A stretch of 27,076 nucleotides of DNA, taken from assembly GCA_002726335.1 (NCBI GenBank), contig PBSR01000129.1, positions 1-27,076 on the forward strand. The letters run 5' to 3'. Both the position numbers and the translations under genes were made by a program. The notes beneath the pieces were generated by a model, which made no database searches, was not told the DNA's origin, and saw nothing but the letters and a program-made list of their open reading frames with translations. This DNA is from Gemmatimonadaceae bacterium (GTDB lineage Bacteria > Latescibacterota > UBA2968 > UBA8231). Positions 6,231 through 13,914 of the stretch are shown one piece after another. Position 1 is the first letter of the stretch. Each line of letters begins with the position of its first letter.

Positions 6231-9050
6231 ATGTCCGTCATTCGAGGCACACACGCCATGAAGGAAGACACCAGGACCGCCGTCGAGCTCGGTGAGGCCA
6301 TTCTCCGCGAACGGCAGAAGGCCGTGGAACCAGCGCCCAAGCGCATCACGGTCAGCGTCGATGGACGTGCCGTCGAGATCACCGAGGCCAGCACCGTGCT
6401 CGATGCCATCAGGAAAGCCGGCAAGTCCGTGCCGACCCTGTGTCATTCGGATCGCATGAAGCCGTACGGTGCCTGCCGTACGTGTCTGGTCGAGGTGGAA
6501 GGGGGCCGACCGGTCGCGTCCTGCCATACGCCTGTAGCAGACGGCGCCGCCTACCGCACGAGTTCACCCCTCATCAGTCGGCTTCGACGCAACATCACCG
6601 AGCTCATCGTCACCGACCATCCGCTGGAGTGTCTCGACTGCACGGCCAACGGCCGCTGTGAGCTGCAGAGCCTGGCACAACAGGTAGGTCTGCGCACGCC
6701 GCGCTACGAGAACCCACGGACCCACAACCCGCCCGACGACGACACACACCCCTTCATCAAGACGGAGATGGACAAGTGCATCGGCTGCGCCCGCTGCGTG
6801 CGTGCCTGCGATGAGGTACAGGGATCCTTCATCCTGCAGATGTCGGGTCGTGGGTACGACGCGCAGGTGATCGCCGGCAACGACACCGGCTTTGAGGACG
6901 CCGACTGCGTCAGTTGCGGTCAGTGTGTCTTCGAATGTCCGGTCGCCGCCCTCGAGGAGCCGGGTACACGCGGCTTCGGCCTGCCGGACGAAACGACGAC
7001 GACGACCTGTTCCTACTGCGCCGTTGGCTGCGCTCTCGACGTCCACACCAAGGACGGCCGTGTCGTCAGTATCACACCGTCGAAGGCGGGTTCGGCCAAC
7101 CTGGGACATACCTGCGTGAAGGGTCGCTTCGCCCATCAGTTCGCCCACTCCGACGACCGCCTGACGACACCGCTGATCAAGGAGAACGGGGCCTTCCGCG
7201 AAGCCGGCTGGGACGAGGCGTTGGATCTGGTAGCCCGGCGTCTTGGTGACATCACTCGGGAACACGGCCCCGAAGCGGTCAGCGTCATCTCATCGTCGCG
7301 CTGCACCAATGAAGAGAACTATTTGATGCAGAAGCTGACCCGCGTGGCGCTGGGTACCAATTCGATCGACAACTGCTCACGGGTCTGTCACTCGCCATCG
7401 GCCTACGCCCTGGGCAACGCCCTGGGCACGGGTGCCGGCACCAACAGCTTCCAGGAGGTCTTTGCTGCCGACGTGCTGATGATCGTCGGCGCCAACCCGA
7501 CCGAGGCGCACCCCGTGTTCGGCTCCCGCATCAAGCAGGCGGTACTGGGCGGGGCCAAACTCATCGTCATCGACCCGCGCAACACGGAGCTGGCCCGTCT
7601 CGCCGACGTCCACATCCCTCTGCGTCCTGGATCGAATGTCGCCGTCGTCAACGCCCTGCAGCATGAACTCATCGAGAATGGCCACGTCGACACCGATTTC
7701 GTCGAGCGCTGCGCCGAAGGCCTGGACGATGTCAAGACGACGGTAGCGGACTGCACACCCGAGTGGGCTGCTGACATCGCGGCCGTCGACGCCGACCTCA
7801 TCCGACAGGCTGCGGCTCTGTATGCCTCGGGCTCGGCCTGCCAGATCCTGTGGGGCCTCGGTGTCACCGAGGCCGGCCATGGCTCCAACACCGTCTTCGG
7901 CCTCATCAACATGGCCGTGATGACAGGCAACATCGGTCGCCCCGGAACCGGGACCTGCCCGATCCGCGGCCAGAATAACGTGCAAGGGGCCAGCGACGTG
8001 GGTGCCCTGCCCAACGTCTTTTCCGACTACCGGCCGGTCACCGACCCGGAAGCCCGGGCCGAACACGCCTCGATCTGGGGGGCCGAGCTGCCCGCGGCTG
8101 TCGGTCTGCGGATCCCGGACATGTTCGATGCGGCCCACGCGGGAACGCTGAAAGGCATGTACATCCTGGCGGAGGACGTGGCCCAGTCGGATCCCGACAC
8201 CACACACGTCGTCGGCGCCCTAGAGAAGCTCGACTTTCTGGTCGTTCAGGAGATCTTCATGAACCCCACCGCCCAGTTGGCCGACGTGGTCCTGCCGGGA
8301 ACGACCTTCCTGGAAAAGGAGGGCACCTTCGTGAACTCCGACCGTCGGATACAGCGGGTTCGGCGCGCCATCGAGCCACTGCCGGGCGCCCGCGTCGACG
8401 GCGACATCATCCACGAAGTCGCCCGGCGGATCGGCGTCGATCTGGGTTTTGCCGATGCGGACGGTCATGTTCAGGCGTCAGAAGTGATGGAAGAGCTGGC
8501 GAGTCTGAGTCCGAAGTGGCGAGGCGTCAGCTACCAGCGCCTTGAGGCGCGGGGATTCCTGCAGTGGCCCTGCGTCGATGCCGACGACCCGGGCACCGAG
8601 ATCGTGCACCGCCACGGCAACTTTCTGCGCGGCCGGGCGCAGCTGACCGCCACACCGTGGCAGGAGCCGGGCGAACTGCCCGACGAAGAGTATCCCTGGA
8701 TGCTGACCACGGGCCGGCAGCTCTTCCACTACAACGTCGGCACCATGACCCGCCGCACCGACCTGACGAAGCTGCACAAGGGCCAGCAGGAGACCCTGCG
8801 CATCCATCCCGGAGATGCCCGACGGCTGGAAATCGCAAGCGGTGATCTGGTGGAGGTGGAAAGCCGACGCGGCAAGGTGTCCGTTCGCGCCGAGGTGACC
8901 CGCGCCAGCAACAAGGGCACGGTGTTCATGACCTTCCATTTCCCTGAGTCACGGACCAACCTGCTGATCGGCGATGCCGCCGATGAATTCACCGGCTGTC
9001 CGGAGTATAAAGTCTGTGCCGTGAAACTGACGAAGGTCACCGCAGCCTAG
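6231..9050 (+). CDS. fdsA: Formate dehydrogenase alpha subunit, molybdopterin, Cys-type (FdsA)
   Basis: 939 residues from ATG 6231, directly after the previous stop; ATG 6258 (MKEDTRTAVEL) is an alternative start. Domains in order: [2Fe-2S] with Cys71, Cys82, Cys85 and Cys98; a NuoG-like His/Cys [4Fe-4S] site H130, C134, C137, C143; two ferredoxin clusters (C183/186/189/193 and C226/229/232/236); and the molybdopterin domain cluster C260, C263, C267, C295. The active site reads NCSRVCHSPS, with Cys386 as Mo (or W) ligand and His387 beside it. It is thus a cysteine rather than selenocysteine enzyme. The MGD-binding C-terminal domain follows at ~820-939 (TTGRQLFHYN, GDLVEVESRRGKV). It interconverts formate and CO2 with the FdsGB-like fusion. 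The chaperone genes fdsC/fdhD and fdsD are not in the window. It converges on the PrcB lipoprotein gene with a 26-base gap and no clear terminator. Confidence 0.93.
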   Translation: MSVIRGTHAMKEDTRTAVELGEAILRERQKAVEPAPKRITVSVDGRAVEITEASTVLDAIRKAGKSVPTLCHSDRMKPYGACRTCLVEVEGGRPVASCHTPVADGAAYRTSSPLISRLRRNITELIVTDHPLECLDCTANGRCELQSLAQQVGLRTPRYENPRTHNPPDDDTHPFIKTEMDKCIGCARCVRACDEVQGSFILQMSGRGYDAQVIAGNDTGFEDADCVSCGQCVFECPVAALEEPGTRGFGLPDETTTTTCSYCAVGCALDVHTKDGRVVSITPSKAGSANLGHTCVKGRFAHQFAHSDDRLTTPLIKENGAFREAGWDEALDLVARRLGDITREHGPEAVSVISSSRCTNEENYLMQKLTRVALGTNSIDNCSRVCHSPSAYALGNALGTGAGTNSFQEVFAADVLMIVGANPTEAHPVFGSRIKQAVLGGAKLIVIDPRNTELARLADVHIPLRPGSNVAVVNALQHELIENGHVDTDFVERCAEGLDDVKTTVADCTPEWAADIAAVDADLIRQAAALYASGSACQILWGLGVTEAGHGSNTVFGLINMAVMTGNIGRPGTGTCPIRGQNNVQGASDVGALPNVFSDYRPVTDPEARAEHASIWGAELPAAVGLRIPDMFDAAHAGTLKGMYILAEDVAQSDPDTTHVVGALEKLDFLVVQEIFMNPTAQLADVVLPGTTFLEKEGTFVNSDRRIQRVRRAIEPLPGARVDGDIIHEVARRIGVDLGFADADGHVQASEVMEELASLSPKWRGVSYQRLEARGFLQWPCVDADDPGTEIVHRHGNFLRGRAQLTATPWQEPGELPDEEYPWMLTTGRQLFHYNVGTMTRRTDLTKLHKGQQETLRIHPGDARRLEIASGDLVEVESRRGKVSVRAEVTRASNKGTVFMTFHFPESRTNLLIGDAADEFTGCPEYKVCAVKLTKVTAA

Positions 9051-9076
9051 CAGGAACCACTCCCGGCGCTGCCCCT

Positions 9077-10504
9077 TCAGCGCAGAACCATCACCTCACC
9101 CGCGACCGCCTGTACCGGGTACGACTCGCGCACGGGTCCGGTGAACGTGATCTGCACCTGCTGTCCCGGCGCCAGATCCTTCAGCGACAGCGGAGCGAAG
9201 GTCTCGCCGTCGAAGGAGATCTGCGTGCTGGCGACGATCTCGACCCACGCCCGGTCGTAGACCGTGTCGTCTGTGCCCGGACCTTCGACCAGGATCCGCA
9301 CCAGAATGCCCGCCGTGTTGCCCTCCTCGTAGCTCTCCGACTCGGTGATCGTACCGCGGATGTCGGCCAGGCGGAAGGGTTCGTCGGGTTCTGAACTGTC
9401 GGCCGGCTCGCTGGGTATCGGGTCGATGGAGGGTTCGCCCACGGGAGTCAGCACGCCGGGGTCTTCGCTCGAGCTCGAGACGCCGGCGGCGAAGCTGGCC
9501 AGTTCGCGCCCCTCGGCGGTCTGCGCCAGCCAGACGACGTCGGAAGGATCCGTCAGCCCCTCACGAGCAACGATCCGGACATCGATGGGGTAGGTGATCA
9601 CCTGGGCGACGAGCTCGGTCGCACCCGGCGTCTCCAGGCTGACCTCGACGATCACCTGACCCTCAGCATCGAGCCGGAACGCCTCGATCTCTATGTCGTA
9701 CCCGGCGGTCGGCATGGCGCCACGGAACACGGCCACGATCCAGTACTGCGACAGATCGACGGCGTACAGTTTGTCCGCCATCTCTTCTTCGGGCAGGATG
9801 GCGGCCAGTCGTTGCCGCTGTTCGTCGTTGCCGACCACGATGAGGGCCGGATTCTGCATACCCGGAGTGTCGCTGCTGCTGCTGCCACTCCCGCCGCTGC
9901 CGTCACCGATCCCCGGATCGATGACGACATCGGTGGCCGACGCACCTTGTCCGGCAAAAGGAGCACCAAAGATGACCTGCAAGGCCTCGATGATCTCGGT
10001 GTCGACACCGACGTAGAGGGCGATGAATGTGCTGCGGGCATAGAAACGGGGGGCCTCCATCCAGCGCACGGGCGTACCGTCCAGCATGCCCGCATCCGGA
10101 GAGATCTTCCGCGCATCCGCTATCAGTTCATCCACCGTGTCATAAGCATAGAGCCGTACATCCTGACCGTTGACCGTGATCAGATGTTCGTCGGGAAAGA
10201 AGAACGAGTTCTGCAGAGCCTGTCCCTGATACGTCGCCTCGAGCCCGGTCTCCACGAGAGTGGCCACCAGTCCTTCCACGGACGAAACCGGCATTTCCGG
10301 GTTGGGTTCCCCCGGTGCGATCGTCGAAGCCGGCGTTCCGTCGTCGGACCGTCCGGATTCGTCCAGCGGCGTGAGCTGGTCACTGCCGGAGGCGGTCTCG
10401 GTGGGCGACGTGGGCGACGAGCCCTGACCGCACCCGGCCAGCAGCAGTGCCGCCATGATCACCGCCAGCAACGGTCGGGTGTGTCTGAGTGAATGGAAGG
10501 TCAT
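9077..10504 (-). CDS. Three-domain lipoprotein: N-terminal conserved domain, PrcB-like domain, DUF3221-like domain
   Basis: 475 residues from ATG 10502-10504, preceded by GAGAGG at good spacing. The lipoprotein signal ends LLAG-C with lipidated Cys25, then a Ser/Thr/Pro-rich spacer (~26-75). Residues ~77-186 (YQGQALQNSFF, NGQDVRLYAYDTVDEL, PRFYARSTFIALYVG) match a domain known from other envelope proteins. A Gly/Ser linker (200-215) leads to a PrcB-family domain at ~230-315 (YWIVAVFRGAMPTAGYDIEI). After another acidic, proline-rich linker a DUF3221-like beta barrel spans ~378-475 (ADIRGTITESE ... PGQQVQITFTGPV). It should be anchored on the periplasmic side or outer membrane. PrcB is named after a protease-complex subunit, but no protease gene is adjacent, so the function here is unknown. 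It follows the UbiA gene on the same strand after 68 bases. Confidence 0.75.
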   Translation of the reverse strand: MTFHSLRHTRPLLAVIMAALLLAGCGQGSSPTSPTETASGSDQLTPLDESGRSDDGTPASTIAPGEPNPEMPVSSVEGLVATLVETGLEATYQGQALQNSFFFPDEHLITVNGQDVRLYAYDTVDELIADARKISPDAGMLDGTPVRWMEAPRFYARSTFIALYVGVDTEIIEALQVIFGAPFAGQGASATDVVIDPGIGDGSGGSGSSSSDTPGMQNPALIVVGNDEQRQRLAAILPEEEMADKLYAVDLSQYWIVAVFRGAMPTAGYDIEIEAFRLDAEGQVIVEVSLETPGATELVAQVITYPIDVRIVAREGLTDPSDVVWLAQTAEGRELASFAAGVSSSSEDPGVLTPVGEPSIDPIPSEPADSSEPDEPFRLADIRGTITESESYEEGNTAGILVRILVEGPGTDDTVYDRAWVEIVASTQISFDGETFAPLSLKDLAPGQQVQITFTGPVRESYPVQAVAGEVMVLR

Positions 10505-10558
10505 CGGGTGCCTCTCAGGTACGTGGTTGAATGTCTGCAGCACCTGTTGAACACCCGA
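10504..10558 (-). promoter_or_regulatory. Hairpin over the ribosome binding site and start of the PrcB-type lipoprotein
   Basis: On the minus strand TCGGGTG (10558-10552) pairs perfectly with CACCCGA (10510-10504), which runs into the A of the ATG. A second stem pairs CAGGT (10546-10542) with ACCTG (10520-10516). The GAGAGG ribosome binding site (10516-10511) lies mostly in the five-by-five internal loop between the stems. This arrangement could restrict translation; no known riboswitch was recognised. Confidence 0.4.
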
Positions 10559-10572
10559 AGCTGACTCAGGTG

Positions 10573-11388
10573 TCACCCGGACCCACCACGTACAGCCAGT
10601 ACCATGACGCCGAGCAACACCGGTACGCCGTCGACGACGAGGGCGGTTTCGAGCCGTCTGCCCGGGGTCTGGAGAAGGCGGCAATAGGCTGCCGTTGCCA
10701 GCGCCGCGGCGATCGCTGGACCGCGCCACGGATCGCCGCTCGAGAGTGTGAGCAAGGCAACACCCAGGGCCAGCCACAGGCACAGGCTCCGCGTCCCCGA
10801 CATCCCGAGACAGACCGGAATCGTCCGGATGCCGTCCCGGTCGTCGGCCACGCGGTCGCGCAGATCGAAAAAGCAGACGTTGCACAGCACCAGCACGAGC
10901 AGGATGGATCCGATCATCATCATCGTGGATGCGGGGGGCACCGGTCCGCCTTGGGACCAGGCCCACAGTACCGGAATGACAATGGCGGCCACGGTGAGAG
11001 ATCCCGCGACGAAGAACGGCTTCACCGCCGGCAGCTCCCGGAGGCGCCGACCGCGGATCGGTACCCCGTACAGCAGGGCGGGGATGGCTCCCACCGTGAC
11101 GGTGACGGTGATGACGACCGGCGCCAGCAACAACTGCCCGCTCAGCGACCCGGCCCCCAGAAGCACCGTCAGCCAGCGCCCTGGCTGGGAGCGCATGCGG
11201 CCGTCGAAGATGTCGTCCACGGCGTAGATCAGCATGGTCGCGCTGAAGACGGCTCCCATCGGCGCCAGACGTTGTGGCAGGCCGAGTGCCGATGCGGCGA
11301 ACAGAGTCAAACCGGCAGCGGCAGCCGAGACCCAGATGTGGGTGTCGAGCAGGATCCATTCGAGACCGCGCCGGAAACCGGACCTCAT
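10573..11388 (-). CDS. UbiA-family prenyltransferase (membrane)
   Basis: 271 residues. The start ATG 11386-11388 overlaps the methyltransferase stop as ATGA, so translation is probably coupled; upstream in-frame starts would lie inside that gene. The protein is very hydrophobic with about seven to nine membrane helices. Both aspartate-rich Mg-diphosphate motifs of UbiA proteins are visible: D58, D59 and D62 (AVDDIFDGR), and D175, D178, D182, D183 and D185 (DLRDRVADDRDG), plus YGVP at ~107-110. It should transfer a prenyl group to an aromatic or polar acceptor in the membrane. Substrate candidates are quinone precursors, a heme/chlorophyll-type side chain or a lipid; the sequence does not decide. 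The adjoining methyltransferase suggests a two-step prenylation and methylation route. Confidence 0.85.
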   Translation of the reverse strand: MRSGFRRGLEWILLDTHIWVSAAAAGLTLFAASALGLPQRLAPMGAVFSATMLIYAVDDIFDGRMRSQPGRWLTVLLGAGSLSGQLLLAPVVITVTVTVGAIPALLYGVPIRGRRLRELPAVKPFFVAGSLTVAAIVIPVLWAWSQGGPVPPASTMMMIGSILLVLVLCNVCFFDLRDRVADDRDGIRTIPVCLGMSGTRSLCLWLALGVALLTLSSGDPWRGPAIAAALATAAYCRLLQTPGRRLETALVVDGVPVLLGVMVLAVRGGSG

Positions 11389-12008
11389 ATCCGGGAGGCT
11401 TCGGCGTCGAGCCCTTCGATCCATCCCGGACCCAGGCGGAACAGACGGAAGCGCCGGCGTTGGCGAATCGTGAAACCGCGGTCCCGCAGGCACGCCGGCA
11501 GATCGTGAACGCCGTGCACGGCGTTGGCACCGAGCCGGGCAAAAAGGTGCATGGGCAGATCGTGATAGGCCTGCTGGAGTCGGCCAGTGGGCTGTCCGCC
11601 GAAGTCGCCGGTGAGCAGGCGCCCCCCGGGCAACAGGTGGGCGGCCAGATGGTCGACAACCCCAGGCAGGCGGGCGGCGGAAAACACATTGAGGAAGAAC
11701 TGGGCGATGACGACGTCATACCGCACCGTCGGCGCCCGTTGCAGCAGGTCGGCCTGAATCAGCTCTACACGGCGTCCTGCACCGGCACGACACAGACGCC
11801 GAGCCACCGCCGCCAGCATGGCCGGATCGTGGTCAATGGCGGTAACCTGCAGGCCCGCCTGCGCCGCTCGCACGACATCGGTACCGGGGCCGGGCCCGAC
11901 GAACAGCACCCGGGCGCCGACGGGTACCCGATCCACCGCCCAACGCTGACAGGCGGGGATGGCACCACCGCTGTAGAGGCTGGCCAGGGATGCGTAGAGT
12001 GGTGCCAT
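11385..12008 (-). CDS. Class I SAM-dependent methyltransferase
   Basis: 207 residues from ATG 12006-12008 (MAPLYASLASLYSGG). An ATG at 12020 and a TTG at 12029 are also in frame, and none has a clear ribosome binding site. Motif I is VLFVGPGPGTDVV near residue 40 and motif II is AIDHDPAML, followed by YDVVIAQFFLNVF and LLPGGRLLTGDFG. The N-terminal pattern resembles small UbiE/ubiquinone-type methyltransferases. The stop overlaps the UbiA start (ATGA), so the two are likely made together. The methyl acceptor may be a prenylated product of UbiA; this is inference. A short basic and aromatic tail ends the protein. Confidence 0.8.
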   Translation of the reverse strand: MAPLYASLASLYSGGAIPACQRWAVDRVPVGARVLFVGPGPGTDVVRAAQAGLQVTAIDHDPAMLAAVARRLCRAGAGRRVELIQADLLQRAPTVRYDVVIAQFFLNVFSAARLPGVVDHLAAHLLPGGRLLTGDFGGQPTGRLQQAYHDLPMHLFARLGANAVHGVHDLPACLRDRGFTIRQRRRFRLFRLGPGWIEGLDAEASRI

Positions 12009-12066
12009 CGCAGATCGCATGCCGCACAAGATCGGGCCAGCAGCAGCTGTCTGCCAGAAACAGCCG

Positions 12067-12103
12067 CGCCGCCGCGTTGCGGAGGGTGTGCAACGCGGCG
12101 GCG
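12067..12103 (-). terminator. Strong GC-rich hairpin, candidate terminator of the DUF4136 operon
   Basis: CGCCGCCGCGTTGC (12067-12080) is perfectly complementary to GCAACGCGGCGGCG (12090-12103) across a nine-base loop, a 14-pair stem. On the minus strand it is followed by CGGCTGTTTCTGG, only a weak T-rich stretch. It lies ~110 bases after the stop of the aromatic-tail protein and upstream of the methyltransferase, so termination between two transcription units is the simplest reading. Confidence 0.5.
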
Positions 12104-12110
12104 GGCCATG

Positions 12111-12184
12111 GCGGTCGCAGGGATCGACCGCCGATCGACGAAAACCTCGTCTGCCGTTTGGATGCCTGACGACGGCGCGAGGTT
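12111..12184 (-). other. Two further inverted repeats in the intergenic region
   Basis: GCGGTCG (12111-12117) pairs with CGACCGC (12125-12131). AACCTCG (12143-12149) pairs with CGAGGTT (12178-12184), with an inner pair GCCGT (12153-12157) and ACGGC (12172-12176). With the hairpin at 12067-12103 this makes three consecutive stem-loops in the 205-base gap between two minus-strand genes. The role is unknown: a structured 3' end, a leader element or a small RNA are all possible. Confidence 0.35.
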
Positions 12185-12213
12185 CCCGTCGATTGTGGGG
12201 ATGGTCCGGGCGG

Positions 12214-13161
12214 CTACCGGCGTCCCCTGACGGCTCGCGGTGTCTTTCGCAGCCCGTGAGAACGATGGTTCACATATCGACGCAACGGGGCCCGGCGATA
12301 CCCGGGTGCGTACGACCACGAGGCGTATATGTGGGGGGTGATATGCCAGCCGATGGAGGCTCCCCAGTAGGACCGGTGATAGGGCACGCCATACCAGTAC
12401 GGAGCTCCGTACCAGTACCGAGAGCCGTACCCGCCGTAGGCGAAACGTACCTCGGTTTCGACCACATCGGACTCCGGTGGTGTGTAGGCGTACCGCGCCT
12501 GGTAGGTGGCGGCGACATCGGCGTAGGGACCGGACGGGTCAGCCGCCTTCGGTGCCGGGCGTAGCTCATCCATCTGCCTAAGAACCGTCTCCGGATCCTT
12601 CGCCCAGTCTTCGGCCAGCAAGACGGTACCCCCGAGATCCCCGGTCAGCGCTTCCATGCCTCCCGGATGCGCCACCAGGAGACGCATCGCCTGACCGACC
12701 TCGGCCGGCTCGTGTTCGAGCAGGGCATCGAAGGCGGTTTCCGTGCTGCGATTCAGTCGGGCCACAGCGCGCAGCAACTCCGGCGAGTATTGCAGCAGAC
12801 GCCTTGCCGGTGACTCGGCCGGTGGCGGATAACCTGTCAAAACCTGCTGCAGGTCCTCCTCGCCGTCGTCCAGGGAAACGAGTCTGTCCACCAGGCCCGG
12901 CATGGAGGTTACGGCGCGGATGTCATCACGTTCGGCGTTGGCCAAGGCTTCGAGCAGACCGTCGAAACGCTGCCGCGAGTGTTGCTGCAATCTGGTGATT
13001 GCCGTCAGCAGGGACGGGTGGCTGGCGGCGACAAGAGCCGCGTCACGAACGTCGTCCGGGAGTTCGGCTACCCGTTCATATACCTCGGCATGCAGTGGCG
13101 CACCGGCAGCGAGAGCCAGCAGCCCCAGGCGTGCGGTCAACATCCGGATCGGTCCCATCAT
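12214..13161 (-). CDS. Secreted protein of unknown function with duplicated helical module and Tyr/Gly/Trp-rich tail
   Basis: 315 residues; ATG 13161 or the next codon ATG 13158, which sits seven bases after AGGAGG (13166-13171). A signal peptide covers ~1-25 (LLALAAGAPLHA). Residues 47-104 (SHPSLLTAI ... QRFDGLLEAL ... MPGLVDRL) align with 125-182 (YSPELLRAV ... TAFDALLEH ... HPGGMEAL), a 78-residue tandem duplication. Half-repeats recur about every 39 residues. Residues 241-290 are packed with Tyr, Gly and Trp (AYGGYGSRYWYGAPYWYG, then HRSYWGASIGW), and the end is basic. I do not recognise the family; the repeat style is faintly like DUF3300-type proteins. It is probably periplasmic or surface-located. 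Its start follows the DUF4136 lipoprotein stop by about 12 bases, so the pair is likely co-expressed. Confidence 0.75.
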   Translation of the reverse strand: MMGPIRMLTARLGLLALAAGAPLHAEVYERVAELPDDVRDAALVAASHPSLLTAITRLQQHSRQRFDGLLEALANAERDDIRAVTSMPGLVDRLVSLDDGEEDLQQVLTGYPPPAESPARRLLQYSPELLRAVARLNRSTETAFDALLEHEPAEVGQAMRLLVAHPGGMEALTGDLGGTVLLAEDWAKDPETVLRQMDELRPAPKAADPSGPYADVAATYQARYAYTPPESDVVETEVRFAYGGYGSRYWYGAPYWYGVPYHRSYWGASIGWHITPHIYASWSYAPGYRRAPLRRYVNHRSHGLRKTPRAVRGRR

Positions 13162-13172
13162 CCATCCTCCTG

Positions 13173-13700
13173 TCAGTAGGGCGGATACCGTTCGAGGATC
13201 TTCTGCACCGTCAGATCGATCAACTCCTGTTCCTCTTGCGGATCCACCGCCCGTTGCAGGTCACTGATACCCCAGCCGCGCCAGATGAGCTGCTCGGTCA
13301 GCGGATCGACGAGATCGACGATGAGGGTCCCCTCACGGTACTTGCGCACGTCGATGGCGCGTGCGTACGGCGTGCGGATGTGTCCGTAGGCCCCGACCTG
13401 TACCTCCTGCTTCCGTTCGTAGTGCAACTGGTAGGCAACCAGCACGTCGGCAGACTCCGGCGTATACCGCAGGCCGGACCGGGCCAGACCTTCGGCCAGT
13501 GACTTGCGGATGCGCTTCTCGACGAAGGGGCCGCTCAGATTCCCGTGAGTACCGCTCTGTTCGGCCGTTCGCGGCAGCCAGGCGAAGGTCTGGTACCGTG
13601 AGAAATCGACATCCGGATCGAAATCGTGCTGCACCGTGATCGCGGTACAGCCAGAAAGCACCGGCACCAGCCAGGCGCAGATCAGCAGCAGCCGTCTCAT
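13173..13700 (-). CDS. DUF4136 lipoprotein
   Basis: 175 residues from ATG 13698-13700 with GGAGG seven bases upstream (13708-13712). The signal ends VLSG-C, with lipidated Cys18. The mature part shows DUF4136 features: VQHDFDPDVDFSRYQTFAW near the N-terminus, a central SADVLVAYQL strand, GTLIVDLVDPLTEQLIWRG, and a C-terminal helix ILERYPPY. Members are small envelope lipoproteins without a known biochemical role. It is the first gene of a two-gene unit with the repeat/aromatic-tail protein and is divergent from the CBM9-like lipoprotein. Confidence 0.85.
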   Translation of the reverse strand: MRRLLLICAWLVPVLSGCTAITVQHDFDPDVDFSRYQTFAWLPRTAEQSGTHGNLSGPFVEKRIRKSLAEGLARSGLRYTPESADVLVAYQLHYERKQEVQVGAYGHIRTPYARAIDVRKYREGTLIVDLVDPLTEQLIWRGWGISDLQRAVDPQEEQELIDLTVQKILERYPPY

Positions 13701-13914
13701 AGGATCTCCTCCCGTGTGTTACCTGTTGGATGCACCGCAGACATGGGTGTTCCCGGGCTGGATTTCTCCTGAAGTGTGGAGCATTTTCGTGTTAAACCTC
13801 AACCCGCCTCCGCGCGTCAAATCCCAATGTTCCTGCAGACCGGTTCTCTCTGAGCCGACGACCTCGGGCTTCTATTTGGCCGCCACCCGGGCAGATGTGA
13901 ACTTTTTTCTGGGA
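13701..13914. other. Divergent intergenic region
   Basis: 214 bases between two divergent lipoprotein genes. It holds the ribosome binding site of the DUF4136 gene and must carry promoters in both directions. Its composition is more AT-rich than its surroundings in parts (CATTTTCGTGTTAAACC, ACTTTTTTCTGGGAG). I found no convincing -35/-10 pair or operator. Confidence 0.4.

Noticed and set aside
6990..7008. ACG triplet run giving five threonines in FdsA
   Set aside because: A short in-frame linker repeat before the molybdopterin domain, with no sign of frameshift or regulatory role.
9051..9076. Terminator between converging fdsA and lipoprotein genes
   Set aside because: No stem-loop or T-run is visible in the 26 bases.
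10505..11719. A long minus-strand open frame extending the PrcB-type lipoprotein upstream to 11719
   Set aside because: It runs through the UbiA gene in another frame, lacks a start with a ribosome binding site, and the lipoprotein signal begins cleanly at ATG 10504.
13636..13914. Extension of the CBM9-like protein upstream to 13636
   Set aside because: It would overlap the divergent DUF4136 gene and put the lipoprotein signal in the middle of the protein.
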